In this document: piece by piece, positions 1 to 6,991 of the stretch | Layout of the letters: each line of letters begins with the position of its first letter | How positions within the stretch are numbered: position 1 is the stretch's first letter | Assembly (NCBI GenBank): GCA_003136475.1 | Contig: PLEQ01000232.1 | Span: forward strand, 1 to 34,271 | Length of the DNA: 34,271 nucleotides | Direction of reading: 5' to 3' | DNA from: Deltaproteobacteria bacterium | GTDB lineage: Bacteria; Bdellovibrionota_B; Oligoflexia; Oligoflexales; Bog-1112 | Notes under the pieces: model-generated | Databases searched by the model: none | Seen by the model: the letters and a program-made list of their open reading frames with translations, nothing else | Told to the model about the DNA's origin: nothing | Made by a program: the position numbers and the translations under genes

Positions 1-530
1 TTTGAGATGGAGGGGGCTTTAAGTACAGTGGTGTTGCCAGGTACAGTTGCCCAGCTTTCAGCCGAAGTGCCACCATTTGCTATAAGAACTTGTCCCGAAG
101 TACCATTAGCCAATCTCGTGGGGGTTCCACCAGCGCCAGCGTAAATAAGGTCTCCACCAGTAGTCATAGGGTTAGATAGTCCGTTATTACCAGATGTAGA
201 AACAGACCAAGTTCCGGAAGAGGTTCCATTAGTTTGGAGTTTAACCGTTATCGCCCCTTTAGATACGAGAGTTCCATAAGAAGTACCAGCAGCATCAGTA
301 AAAGCTGCACCGCCATTAAATTGTAAGGTAAGGGAACCAGAGGACTGGTTATAAATTTCAAAAAATTGACCAACCGACATTGTAGTAGCACTTGGAAAAA
401 CTACTGTTTGTGTAGATGAACCAGTAAAAGTTTGAATTTGCTTTGACGTATTGACTAAAGTAGTGGTACCAGCCGCTGTTGCGGTAGTTGCTACCTGAAA
501 AACATTCATCCCATACTGAAAACTTCCCAC
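1..530 (-). CDS. tail fibre-like protein (C-terminus truncated by window edge)
   Basis: Not in the ORF track. Reverse strand reads AAAGGAG-TTTTCT-GTG at 528-530, then GSFQYGMNVFQVATTATAAGTTTLVNTSKQIQTFTGSSTQTVVFPSATTMSVGQFFEIYNQSSGSLTLQFNGG...NPMTTGGDLIYAGAGGTPTRLANGTSGQVLIANGG, open to position 1. Fibre-type composition; the MTTxGDL module is shared with the 870-aa fibre. Confidence 0.8.
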   Translation of the reverse strand, partial: MGSFQYGMNVFQVATTATAAGTTTLVNTSKQIQTFTGSSTQTVVFPSATTMSVGQFFEIYNQSSGSLTLQFNGGAAFTDAAGTSYGTLVSKGAITVKLQTNGTSSGTWSVSTSGNNGLSNPMTTGGDLIYAGAGGTPTRLANGTSGQVLIANGGTSAESWATVPGNTTVLKAPSIS

Positions 531-545
531 AGAAAACTCCTTTGA

Positions 546-1268
546 TTACAAATATTTAAATTGATAACCATTCATTTGTTTTAATTCGCCTCTGGCAACC
601 ATGGCAATACCGCTTCTACTTACTGGCAAGTTAAGAGAAGCAATTTTTACTGAATCGTAAATTTGATTGTTGTTTAAACAAAAAATCTTTTTTCTTTTAG
701 AAAGGCCTAAATTAGGATTCTTTTTACCCTTCTTAGATTTTGAAATTTTCTCACAAGTTTCTTTAGAACTTTTGCGCCCAAAGTTTGGATTATTTTCTCC
801 AATTTTTCCGAACATATGATTCTTTTCACCAATCTGGGCTTCAGAAATTTTTTTATTGTGACTTTCTGAATTTTTCTTGCCTATTCTAGAAGAAATAAAT
901 TTTAAGAGTGTCTCTTTTGACATAGCAGGCTTATTTTTAGCCGATTCTGACATTTTTTTACGAGTTTCTTCGGATGGTGACTTGTTTCCACCGCCTAAAT
1001 TCAAATTATATCCATTAGGCTTTAGGGTATTAAAATATTCTATATAATACTGTTCTAAATCATTAAGGCTGTTTACGTCCTTAGCGATATCTATCTTCTC
1101 AAAAACAAAATTATTGAATCCATATTTGCGAATAGCATTGTACAATGGATAGTTAGTTCCAACACTGGATTCGTATTTGTGTTCGTTAATACGGACAGAT
1201 AGAGTCCTAAGGGTTTGCCCTATGTACTGATTTCCGTTTGTTTTATTTGTAATTCTATAAATAATCAT
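546..1268 (-). CDS. GIY-YIG homing endonuclease with NUMOD3-like repeats and C-terminal NUMOD1-like motif (free-standing)
   Basis: IIYRITNKTNGNQYIGQT (GIY-YIG core), conserved R and E (YYIEYFNT), SEETRKKMSES, NUMOD3-like GEKNHMFGKIGENNPNFGRK, C-terminal GIAMVARGELKQMNGYQF. Confidence 0.9.
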   Translation of the reverse strand: MIIYRITNKTNGNQYIGQTLRTLSVRINEHKYESSVGTNYPLYNAIRKYGFNNFVFEKIDIAKDVNSLNDLEQYYIEYFNTLKPNGYNLNLGGGNKSPSEETRKKMSESAKNKPAMSKETLLKFISSRIGKKNSESHNKKISEAQIGEKNHMFGKIGENNPNFGRKSSKETCEKISKSKKGKKNPNLGLSKRKKIFCLNNNQIYDSVKIASLNLPVSRSGIAMVARGELKQMNGYQFKYL

Positions 1269-1287
1269 CTTAATCTCTATATATCAT

Positions 1288-1296
1288 ATAAGATTG
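1288..1296 (-). promoter_or_regulatory. conserved CAATCTTAT element upstream of GIY-YIG gene (candidate promoter)
   Basis: Exact 9-mer on the reverse strand, intergenic, 19 nt from the ATG at 1268. Confidence 0.45.
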
Positions 1297-1300
1297 ATGC

Positions 1301-2158
1301 TTATGCCGTTAGGGATACCGTATAGCAATTAATGGCATAATTGCCCGAAAGAGTGTCCACGTTCCAACTAAAAGTAACGGTTGTATCAGTTTTACCTGTA
1401 ATTACAATAGGTTGAAATTGTGGATTAGCGTCTGTCAGATTTTGCATAGTGGCGATTACCCCATAACCCGTAGTTCCATAATTAATGGGTAAAGTGGCAG
1501 TGGCCGTAAGGGCCCCATTTCCAACGATAGCCTGGGAATTTGCTCCAATAAAATATGGCTGAATATAGTTAACACTAGAAGTAGGCACATTTACGGAAGT
1601 AGTCTCTGCAGTTGTAGACGATGCGGTAATAACTACAGTTTGAAATTGTGGATTAGAATCGACAATGTTTTGCATCCCAGTAACAACGCCGAAACCAGAT
1701 TCTTGGGAGAACGTATAGGTGGTAGTTGAACTAGTAGATGCGTTCCCAAATGACGTTTCGCCTTCCACAAATGGTTTAGGGACAATTATATAAGAAATTA
1801 TGTAATTATTTGTATCTAAAGGAGAATTCCATTCAACGACGAATCCCGTTGTGGTCTTACTGGTAACTTCTGCCATTTGAAATTGAGGATTAGGATCTAC
1901 TAAATTCTCAAACATGGCGAATACTACGTAAGAAATGTCTGGTTGAGAACTAATAGTAGCTGTATATGAGGTAGTCCCCAACCCACTAGTCAAAGATACT
2001 TGTTTGGCAACGTATCCAGCACTGCCGGTAATACCAGAAAGAGCGGCATTGATTAAAGATAGAATGTCGGCCAAATTGTCTCCTGCAGGGGATCCAATAT
2101 TGGAAAGTGCCGCTCTGTTAATTACCTGTCTACTGTCTAATGGTTTATAGCTACTCAT
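1301..2158 (-). CDS. tail fibre / receptor-binding-like protein with three tandem ~75-aa repeats
   Basis: Three repeats containing (V/I)x(A/G)M(Q/F)N(L/I)xDxNPQFQ. Located in the fibre cluster. Confidence 0.7.
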   Translation of the reverse strand: MSSYKPLDSRQVINRAALSNIGSPAGDNLADILSLINAALSGITGSAGYVAKQVSLTSGLGTTSYTATISSQPDISYVVFAMFENLVDPNPQFQMAEVTSKTTTGFVVEWNSPLDTNNYIISYIIVPKPFVEGETSFGNASTSSTTTYTFSQESGFGVVTGMQNIVDSNPQFQTVVITASSTTAETTSVNVPTSSVNYIQPYFIGANSQAIVGNGALTATATLPINYGTTGYGVIATMQNLTDANPQFQPIVITGKTDTTVTFSWNVDTLSGNYAINCYTVSLTA

Positions 2159-2167
2159 AAATTCTCA

Positions 2168-3112
2168 TTAATTATTGGCAATAGCCTGCCAGTGCAATAC
2201 GTAGTTGGCAGTAGCAGTTCCAACGTTCCAGGATGCCGTAAAGCCTGTAGTGGCCTGAGCTGTTATTGTAACTGATTGGTATTGTGGGTTGGTATCGGTA
2301 GTGTTTAGTAGATTTGCTACAACTGAATAGTTCGTACTACCAAATGCCGTACTGAACGTAATTGCTTTTGATGTTGCAGCACTGCTAAGAGTGGCAGATC
2401 CTGAAAAAATTCCCAACATTGTTAGGACTTGGGCCGTCGTCAAGTCGCTTGGTGTAGCTGGTGAACCAGTATTGTTCCCTTTTACGGTATTTGCTGCCAT
2501 GCTATTTAGGTTAGCGTTTGTAATAGCAGCAGAACCGGAAAGATTTGTATTTGTAAGCCCAGTAATAGTATTGCTACCAGCAGCAATGGTTTTATTTGTG
2601 AGAGTTTGAGCCAAAGACAAAACTGCTACAGTATCGGTACCAGTTATATTGGGAAAATTTAAATTTTGGGAAGTACTTTGGTTGGCAGATAAGGTAAGTT
2701 GGGTCCCAGTGGTACTTCCACTTGTACTAATTTGCAGTTTCTTAGTCGCATCAGTAACGTCTTCAAATAATGCGAATGTCTGAATTGTTGTTCCAGAACC
2801 ATTAATTGCGGCTCCATTAATGATAGGGGATGTTTGAAAAACAACTTTTCCGGTACCAGTAGTTCCAGTTACGGCAGTACCTGTAATAGCAGCAACAGTG
2901 GTAGATATTGATCCACTACTACCCGTTCCGGTTACATCGGAAGTAAGAGTAATAGTCGGCAAATCACTAGCAGCTAATGACCTAAAAGCTGCTCCGCCAC
3001 TGCCAGTAGCGGCTAGAACCTGAACGGAAGTAGCGGCACCGGACCCAATGTCCGTTCCTTGGACTTGGGTAGCCGTAGGTTTTCCGGTGACTAGTTTTTG
3101 AAAATTACTCAT
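2168..3112 (-). CDS. tail fibre-like protein
   Basis: Low-complexity S/T/G/A/N composition, fibre-type motif MAANTVKGNNTGSPATPSDLTTAQVLTMLGI, C-terminal repeat NYSVVANLLNTTDTNPQYQ shared with the 285-aa neighbour. Confidence 0.75.
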   Translation of the reverse strand: MSNFQKLVTGKPTATQVQGTDIGSGAATSVQVLAATGSGGAAFRSLAASDLPTITLTSDVTGTGSSGSISTTVAAITGTAVTGTTGTGKVVFQTSPIINGAAINGSGTTIQTFALFEDVTDATKKLQISTSGSTTGTQLTLSANQSTSQNLNFPNITGTDTVAVLSLAQTLTNKTIAAGSNTITGLTNTNLSGSAAITNANLNSMAANTVKGNNTGSPATPSDLTTAQVLTMLGIFSGSATLSSAATSKAITFSTAFGSTNYSVVANLLNTTDTNPQYQSVTITAQATTGFTASWNVGTATANYVLHWQAIANN

Positions 3113-3132
3113 ATCCGCCTTATATCATAGAT

Positions 3133-5745
3133 TTACGCAACGCCAACGAATACTGGCCAGACATCGATAACGTTAGAAGTCACAGTTGCACTTCGAGTCT
3201 GAACGATACCAATCCTAGTAACGGCTTGGCCACTCGAAGAAGGAGCGGTTGTAGAAAAGGTTCCGCTTGCAGTCAAGAAAACTGCCAATCCGTCTGTAGT
3301 TGCACCGAATGCGCTATCAGAAGAGCTTAGAGCAAACGATCCCGCAGTCGTTACCGTAATATTTTGACCAGCGGATACTGCCGTACCAGAAGAGGCCATA
3401 CCTATCACGTACATAAGGTCGTGTGAGCTTGTCGTAATGTCCGCAGCATACACTCTGGTTGACGTTTCGCTATTAGCAGTAATGCCCCAACGAACCGCAT
3501 ATGAGGTGTTAGCACTGAATGATTGACCAGCAACTAAGGTCCTCTTCAACGAAGGAGCATTTAAAACCTCAATAGTACTACCAGAACCGTTTTGATCGGT
3601 AGTAATGCCATCCGTTACGGCTCCTAGTTTTGCTGCAGTGACTGCACCAGCTTGAATAGTGGTTGCTCCAGAAGCAACAATCGCCACATCGCCAGACATA
3701 GCAACATCAGCTGCGACATTTGATCCATTACCAACCAAGATGTGATTAGTGGTTAGGGCAATAGAACCTGGAGTTACTGATGGAGCAGCCCAAACAGGAA
3801 CACCACCCGCGACCGTTAATACATTTCCAGTACTACCAATAGCAAGATTTGCATAGGTGTTAGTTCCATTACCATAGATTAATCCGCCGGTAGAAGTAGC
3901 TGGAGCAAGAGCGTTAAAGGCAGTTGCTGCGCTAGTTTGTCCCGTACCACCATGAGCGATATCGATAGCCGTACCATTCCAAACACCAGTAGCAATAGTT
4001 CCAAGGCTAGTTAGGCTAGAATTTACTACGGTGCTGTTTAGGGTAGTTCCTGAAAGGGTTCCCGCAGGAGCAACTACAGCATTACCACTGGCAGCTGTAA
4101 TCAAACCCTTAGCATTTACCGTGAAAGAAGGAATCGACGTAGAAGATCCAAAAGATCCGACGTTTGAGTTAACAGTAGCAAGAGTGGCGGCTGAACTACC
4201 AGGACCAGAGGCAGTTACGTCTCCAGTCAATGCAGTGATATAGCTACCCGCAGGTTGTTTATTTTTAAAGGTATTCCAATCAACTGAACTCAAATAACCA
4301 TCTGTAGAAGTAGTTGATTGAGTAATGCTTACCGTGCGACCGGTTAATACGAGCGGTGCGCTAAAAGTATAAGCAGTAGGACCCGCAAACTCAGTAAATG
4401 TAGCCGTTGGAACTGCTGAATTTGCAACGAATGCGCTATCAGCATAAACTGTACCGTTTAATACTAACCAAGCATCGCCAGCCGCATTTGGTAAGCCATT
4501 AGCGGTCAATACATAAGCGGTACCAATTCCAGTCACGGCATATTCACCATTTTGAGAAGCCGTGGTTTGGTTGCCGAGAATTACTAGATCGCCATTCTGA
4601 ACAGAATAACCATCAATAGTTAGGGTAGCAGCGCCAGTTAGTGGAACATTGGAGTTGGCATACGCCTGAGCTGGACCTTTCCAAGTTAATCCACTAATCG
4701 CGGCTTGCAATTGTCCTAGATTGACTGCATCGCCCGAAGACGTACCGTTAGCAACGTTATTGATCTGATTGCTATTCATATTAACGGTGCTAGAGAACGA
4801 TCCAGCTGCCGCATTTAGAGTTCCAGTGAAAGTTGGAGATGCGCTTAGAGCAACCGTGGAACCAGTACCAGTGGTAGTAGCTGCGATAAGGGCCGTACCA
4901 TTGCCAGCTAGAACTGGTGTATTAAGAGTCGTTTCAATAGTAATAGCAGGAGTGGAAGTAGCAGTTGCAACGGTTCCAGCGAAACCATTTGTAGATACTA
5001 CGGAAACAGAAGTAACCGTTCCACCAGTAGCTGGAGCAGCCCAAACAGGTAGGCCACCAGAAACAGTTAGTACTTGTCCGGTAGAACCGATTGGCAATCT
5101 GTCTGGAGCAGGAGTCGAATTTTCAAAAGTCAAGTCGCCAGCAGTAGTCATTGGAGACATGTTGACTTGGGCAGCAGCTTTAGAGGCAGCGTTTGTACCA
5201 CCATTGGCATAAGGAAGGACGCCAGTTACACCACTAGTTAGTGGTAGACCAGTAGCGTTAGTGAGTACTAACGCAGTAGGAGTTCCCAAAGCCGGGGTAA
5301 CCAAGGTTGGTGATGTAGCTAATACAACCGATCCAGAACCAGTCGTAGAAGCTGCAGAAATAGCTGTACCATTACCTTGTAGAATGCCCGTAATGGTCGT
5401 AGAAAGAGTCAATGCTGGGGTTGTTCCGCCCGATGACGTGCCAGCAAAACCGTTCGTTGAATTAACGGATATTGACGTTACCGCTCCAGTAGAAAGAGGA
5501 ACCCAAGTTAAAACGCCGGTACCGTCATTAGAAAGAGTATAGCTTGAAGAAGCTGCTTGAGCCGCAGGCCAAACAATCGAGTATGTGGAAGTCGTAGCAG
5601 AAGCGGAAATTACGATGTGGCCAGACGTAGAACCGTCCATTTGAAGGCCAGAACCTCCTAATTCCAGTATGTTACCGGCTGTTGAGAGGTTTACACTACG
5701 CTGTGCGCCATTAACTAATGCGCTAAATGTTGAGTAATTGGCCAT
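3133..5745 (-). CDS. large tail fibre protein
   Basis: 870 aa; repeated SVNSTNGFAGTSSGGTTPALTLSTTITGILQGNGTAISAA units and the fibre motif GVWNGTAIDIAHGGTGQTSAATAFNALAP. Confidence 0.85.
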   Translation of the reverse strand: MANYSTFSALVNGAQRSVNLSTAGNILELGGSGLQMDGSTSGHIVISASATTSTYSIVWPAAQAASSSYTLSNDGTGVLTWVPLSTGAVTSISVNSTNGFAGTSSGGTTPALTLSTTITGILQGNGTAISAASTTGSGSVVLATSPTLVTPALGTPTALVLTNATGLPLTSGVTGVLPYANGGTNAASKAAAQVNMSPMTTAGDLTFENSTPAPDRLPIGSTGQVLTVSGGLPVWAAPATGGTVTSVSVVSTNGFAGTVATATSTPAITIETTLNTPVLAGNGTALIAATTTGTGSTVALSASPTFTGTLNAAAGSFSSTVNMNSNQINNVANGTSSGDAVNLGQLQAAISGLTWKGPAQAYANSNVPLTGAATLTIDGYSVQNGDLVILGNQTTASQNGEYAVTGIGTAYVLTANGLPNAAGDAWLVLNGTVYADSAFVANSAVPTATFTEFAGPTAYTFSAPLVLTGRTVSITQSTTSTDGYLSSVDWNTFKNKQPAGSYITALTGDVTASGPGSSAATLATVNSNVGSFGSSTSIPSFTVNAKGLITAASGNAVVAPAGTLSGTTLNSTVVNSSLTSLGTIATGVWNGTAIDIAHGGTGQTSAATAFNALAPATSTGGLIYGNGTNTYANLAIGSTGNVLTVAGGVPVWAAPSVTPGSIALTTNHILVGNGSNVAADVAMSGDVAIVASGATTIQAGAVTAAKLGAVTDGITTDQNGSGSTIEVLNAPSLKRTLVAGQSFSANTSYAVRWGITANSETSTRVYAADITTSSHDLMYVIGMASSGTAVSAGQNITVTTAGSFALSSSDSAFGATTDGLAVFLTASGTFSTTAPSSSGQAVTRIGIVQTRSATVTSNVIDVWPVFVGVA

Positions 5746-5788
5746 TTTAAATTTCCCTTATAAGTATTTCGGAGGACTTGTTATAGAG

Positions 5789-5797
5789 TAAAGATTG
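5789..5797 (-). promoter_or_regulatory. degenerate CAATCTTAT-like element (CAATCTTTA)
   Basis: 7/9 match to the conserved intergenic motif, 43 nt upstream of the ATG at 5745, same orientation. Confidence 0.2.
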
Positions 5798-5841
5798 CTT
5801 TCATTAGTTTTAACCATTCTTTAATCAATTAAAACCATGGG

Positions 5842-6297
5842 TTATAGTACGCCAACAATTTGGGTGAAGAGAGAAATATCGAATTCGGAAGGGTTAGCTT
5901 CATTAGGAACTAAAACGCCCATAAAAATAGCGGCATATCCAGATAGAAACCCATTTACTCCAACAGAGGGAACTATATTAGTTGGATTAGCGTCTATACC
6001 AATATATAGGGGGGTTCCTAAGGGATACGAATTAGTATTTGTGTATAATTTTAATCTACCGTTGGAGATGACTCCGCCCAAAGCTGAGGCCGGAATACGA
6101 AATTGTGCATATCCTACCCAATTATCCCAACTGGCTTGATTTGATACATCTAACGGAACAATTAAGCCTGAGGAATTAACGGAACATGCCATAGCTTGGG
6201 GAATGGCCGTGATGGCAGAGGCATTGGTGTAAGTAGTTAATAGGCCTTCTGAAGTTCCTGTAGATTGTGGATTGAACGATACTGGACTATATGACAT
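5842..6297 (-). CDS. hypothetical virion-associated protein
   Basis: 151-aa ORF, co-directional within the fibre cluster. Its ATG directly abuts the GIY-YIG stop codon. Confidence 0.65.
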   Translation of the reverse strand: MSYSPVSFNPQSTGTSEGLLTTYTNASAITAIPQAMACSVNSSGLIVPLDVSNQASWDNWVGYAQFRIPASALGGVISNGRLKLYTNTNSYPLGTPLYIGIDANPTNIVPSVGVNGFLSGYAAIFMGVLVPNEANPSEFDISLFTQIVGVL

Positions 6298-6990
6298 TTA
6301 ATTGTTCTCCACTTTTATGAAAGTATACCCATTTACTTGTTTGTATTTTCCATTAGTTACTGAGGAAATATTACCTTTGCTTATTTTTAATCTTCGAGAG
6401 GCGTCACCTATAGAGTTAAAACTAATACTGAGTTCAGGACAAAATATTTTTATTTTTCTTTTTTCATTACAATTTTTAAATATAGTTTTTGAAGCTTCAG
6501 ATGGGAATTTACCAAAACTATGGTGTTTTTGTCCCTTTACAGATTCTGAATGCTTCGTTCTAGATTCTAAGGATCTTTTTTTGCCCTTATTAGCCATAGA
6601 TATTTTAAGTTTAGATTCCGAAGTGTGTTTTTTACCAAACCAGTAGGATTTTTCTCTTTTTTTAGATTCGGACATCTTCCGTTTTGTCTCTTCGGAAACT
6701 ACGTGATTGTTTCCTCCTGTATGCAAATTATATCCATTAGGAGACAAGGTATTATGGTATTCTATAAAATACTCTTCTGCATTATTGAGATCCTGAATAT
6801 TATTGTAGATACCAATAATCTCTTTATAAAAAGAATTTATGCCATTCTTTTTAATGGCATTATAAATATAAATTGAATGTCTTTTATCTTGGCAATGCTC
6901 TTTCCACCTAATCTCAAAATCTCTTATAGTTTGTCCTATATAGGATTTTCCGCTGATCTTATCGGTTATTTTATAAATAACGCCAAACAT
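6298..6990 (-). CDS. GIY-YIG homing endonuclease with NUMOD-type repeats (free-standing)
   Basis: GVIYKITDKISGKSYIGQT, EEYFIEYHNTLSPNGYNLHTGG, SEETKRKMSES, C-terminal RRLKISKGNISSVTNGKYKQVNGYTF. Clearly related to the 546..1268 product. Confidence 0.92.
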   Translation of the reverse strand: MFGVIYKITDKISGKSYIGQTIRDFEIRWKEHCQDKRHSIYIYNAIKKNGINSFYKEIIGIYNNIQDLNNAEEYFIEYHNTLSPNGYNLHTGGNNHVVSEETKRKMSESKKREKSYWFGKKHTSESKLKISMANKGKKRSLESRTKHSESVKGQKHHSFGKFPSEASKTIFKNCNEKRKIKIFCPELSISFNSIGDASRRLKISKGNISSVTNGKYKQVNGYTFIKVENN

Positions 6991-6991
6991 A

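Noticed and set aside
2391-5542. Antisense plus-strand ORFs 2391..2609, 4031..4243, 4769..5212, 5261..5542 within fibre genes
   Set aside because: They lie wholly opposite clearly coding repetitive S/T/G/A fibre frames, lack SD sites and show mirrored codon-bias composition (V/P/A-rich). Likely spurious.
1-5745. Diversity-generating retroelement acting on the fibre genes
   Set aside because: No reverse transcriptase and no template/variable repeat pair recognised in the window; fibre repeats look like ordinary domain duplication.
1254-6875. TATAAATA-like strings (near 1254-1262 and 6862-6875) as T4-type late promoters
   Set aside because: They read on the plus strand within minus-strand gene starts or coding sequence, and are not upstream of plausible plus genes.
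546-6990. Group I intron hosting the GIY-YIG genes
   Set aside because: Neighbouring ORFs appear complete, with own starts and stops flush with the endonuclease genes; no split exon was seen. Free-standing is the simpler reading.
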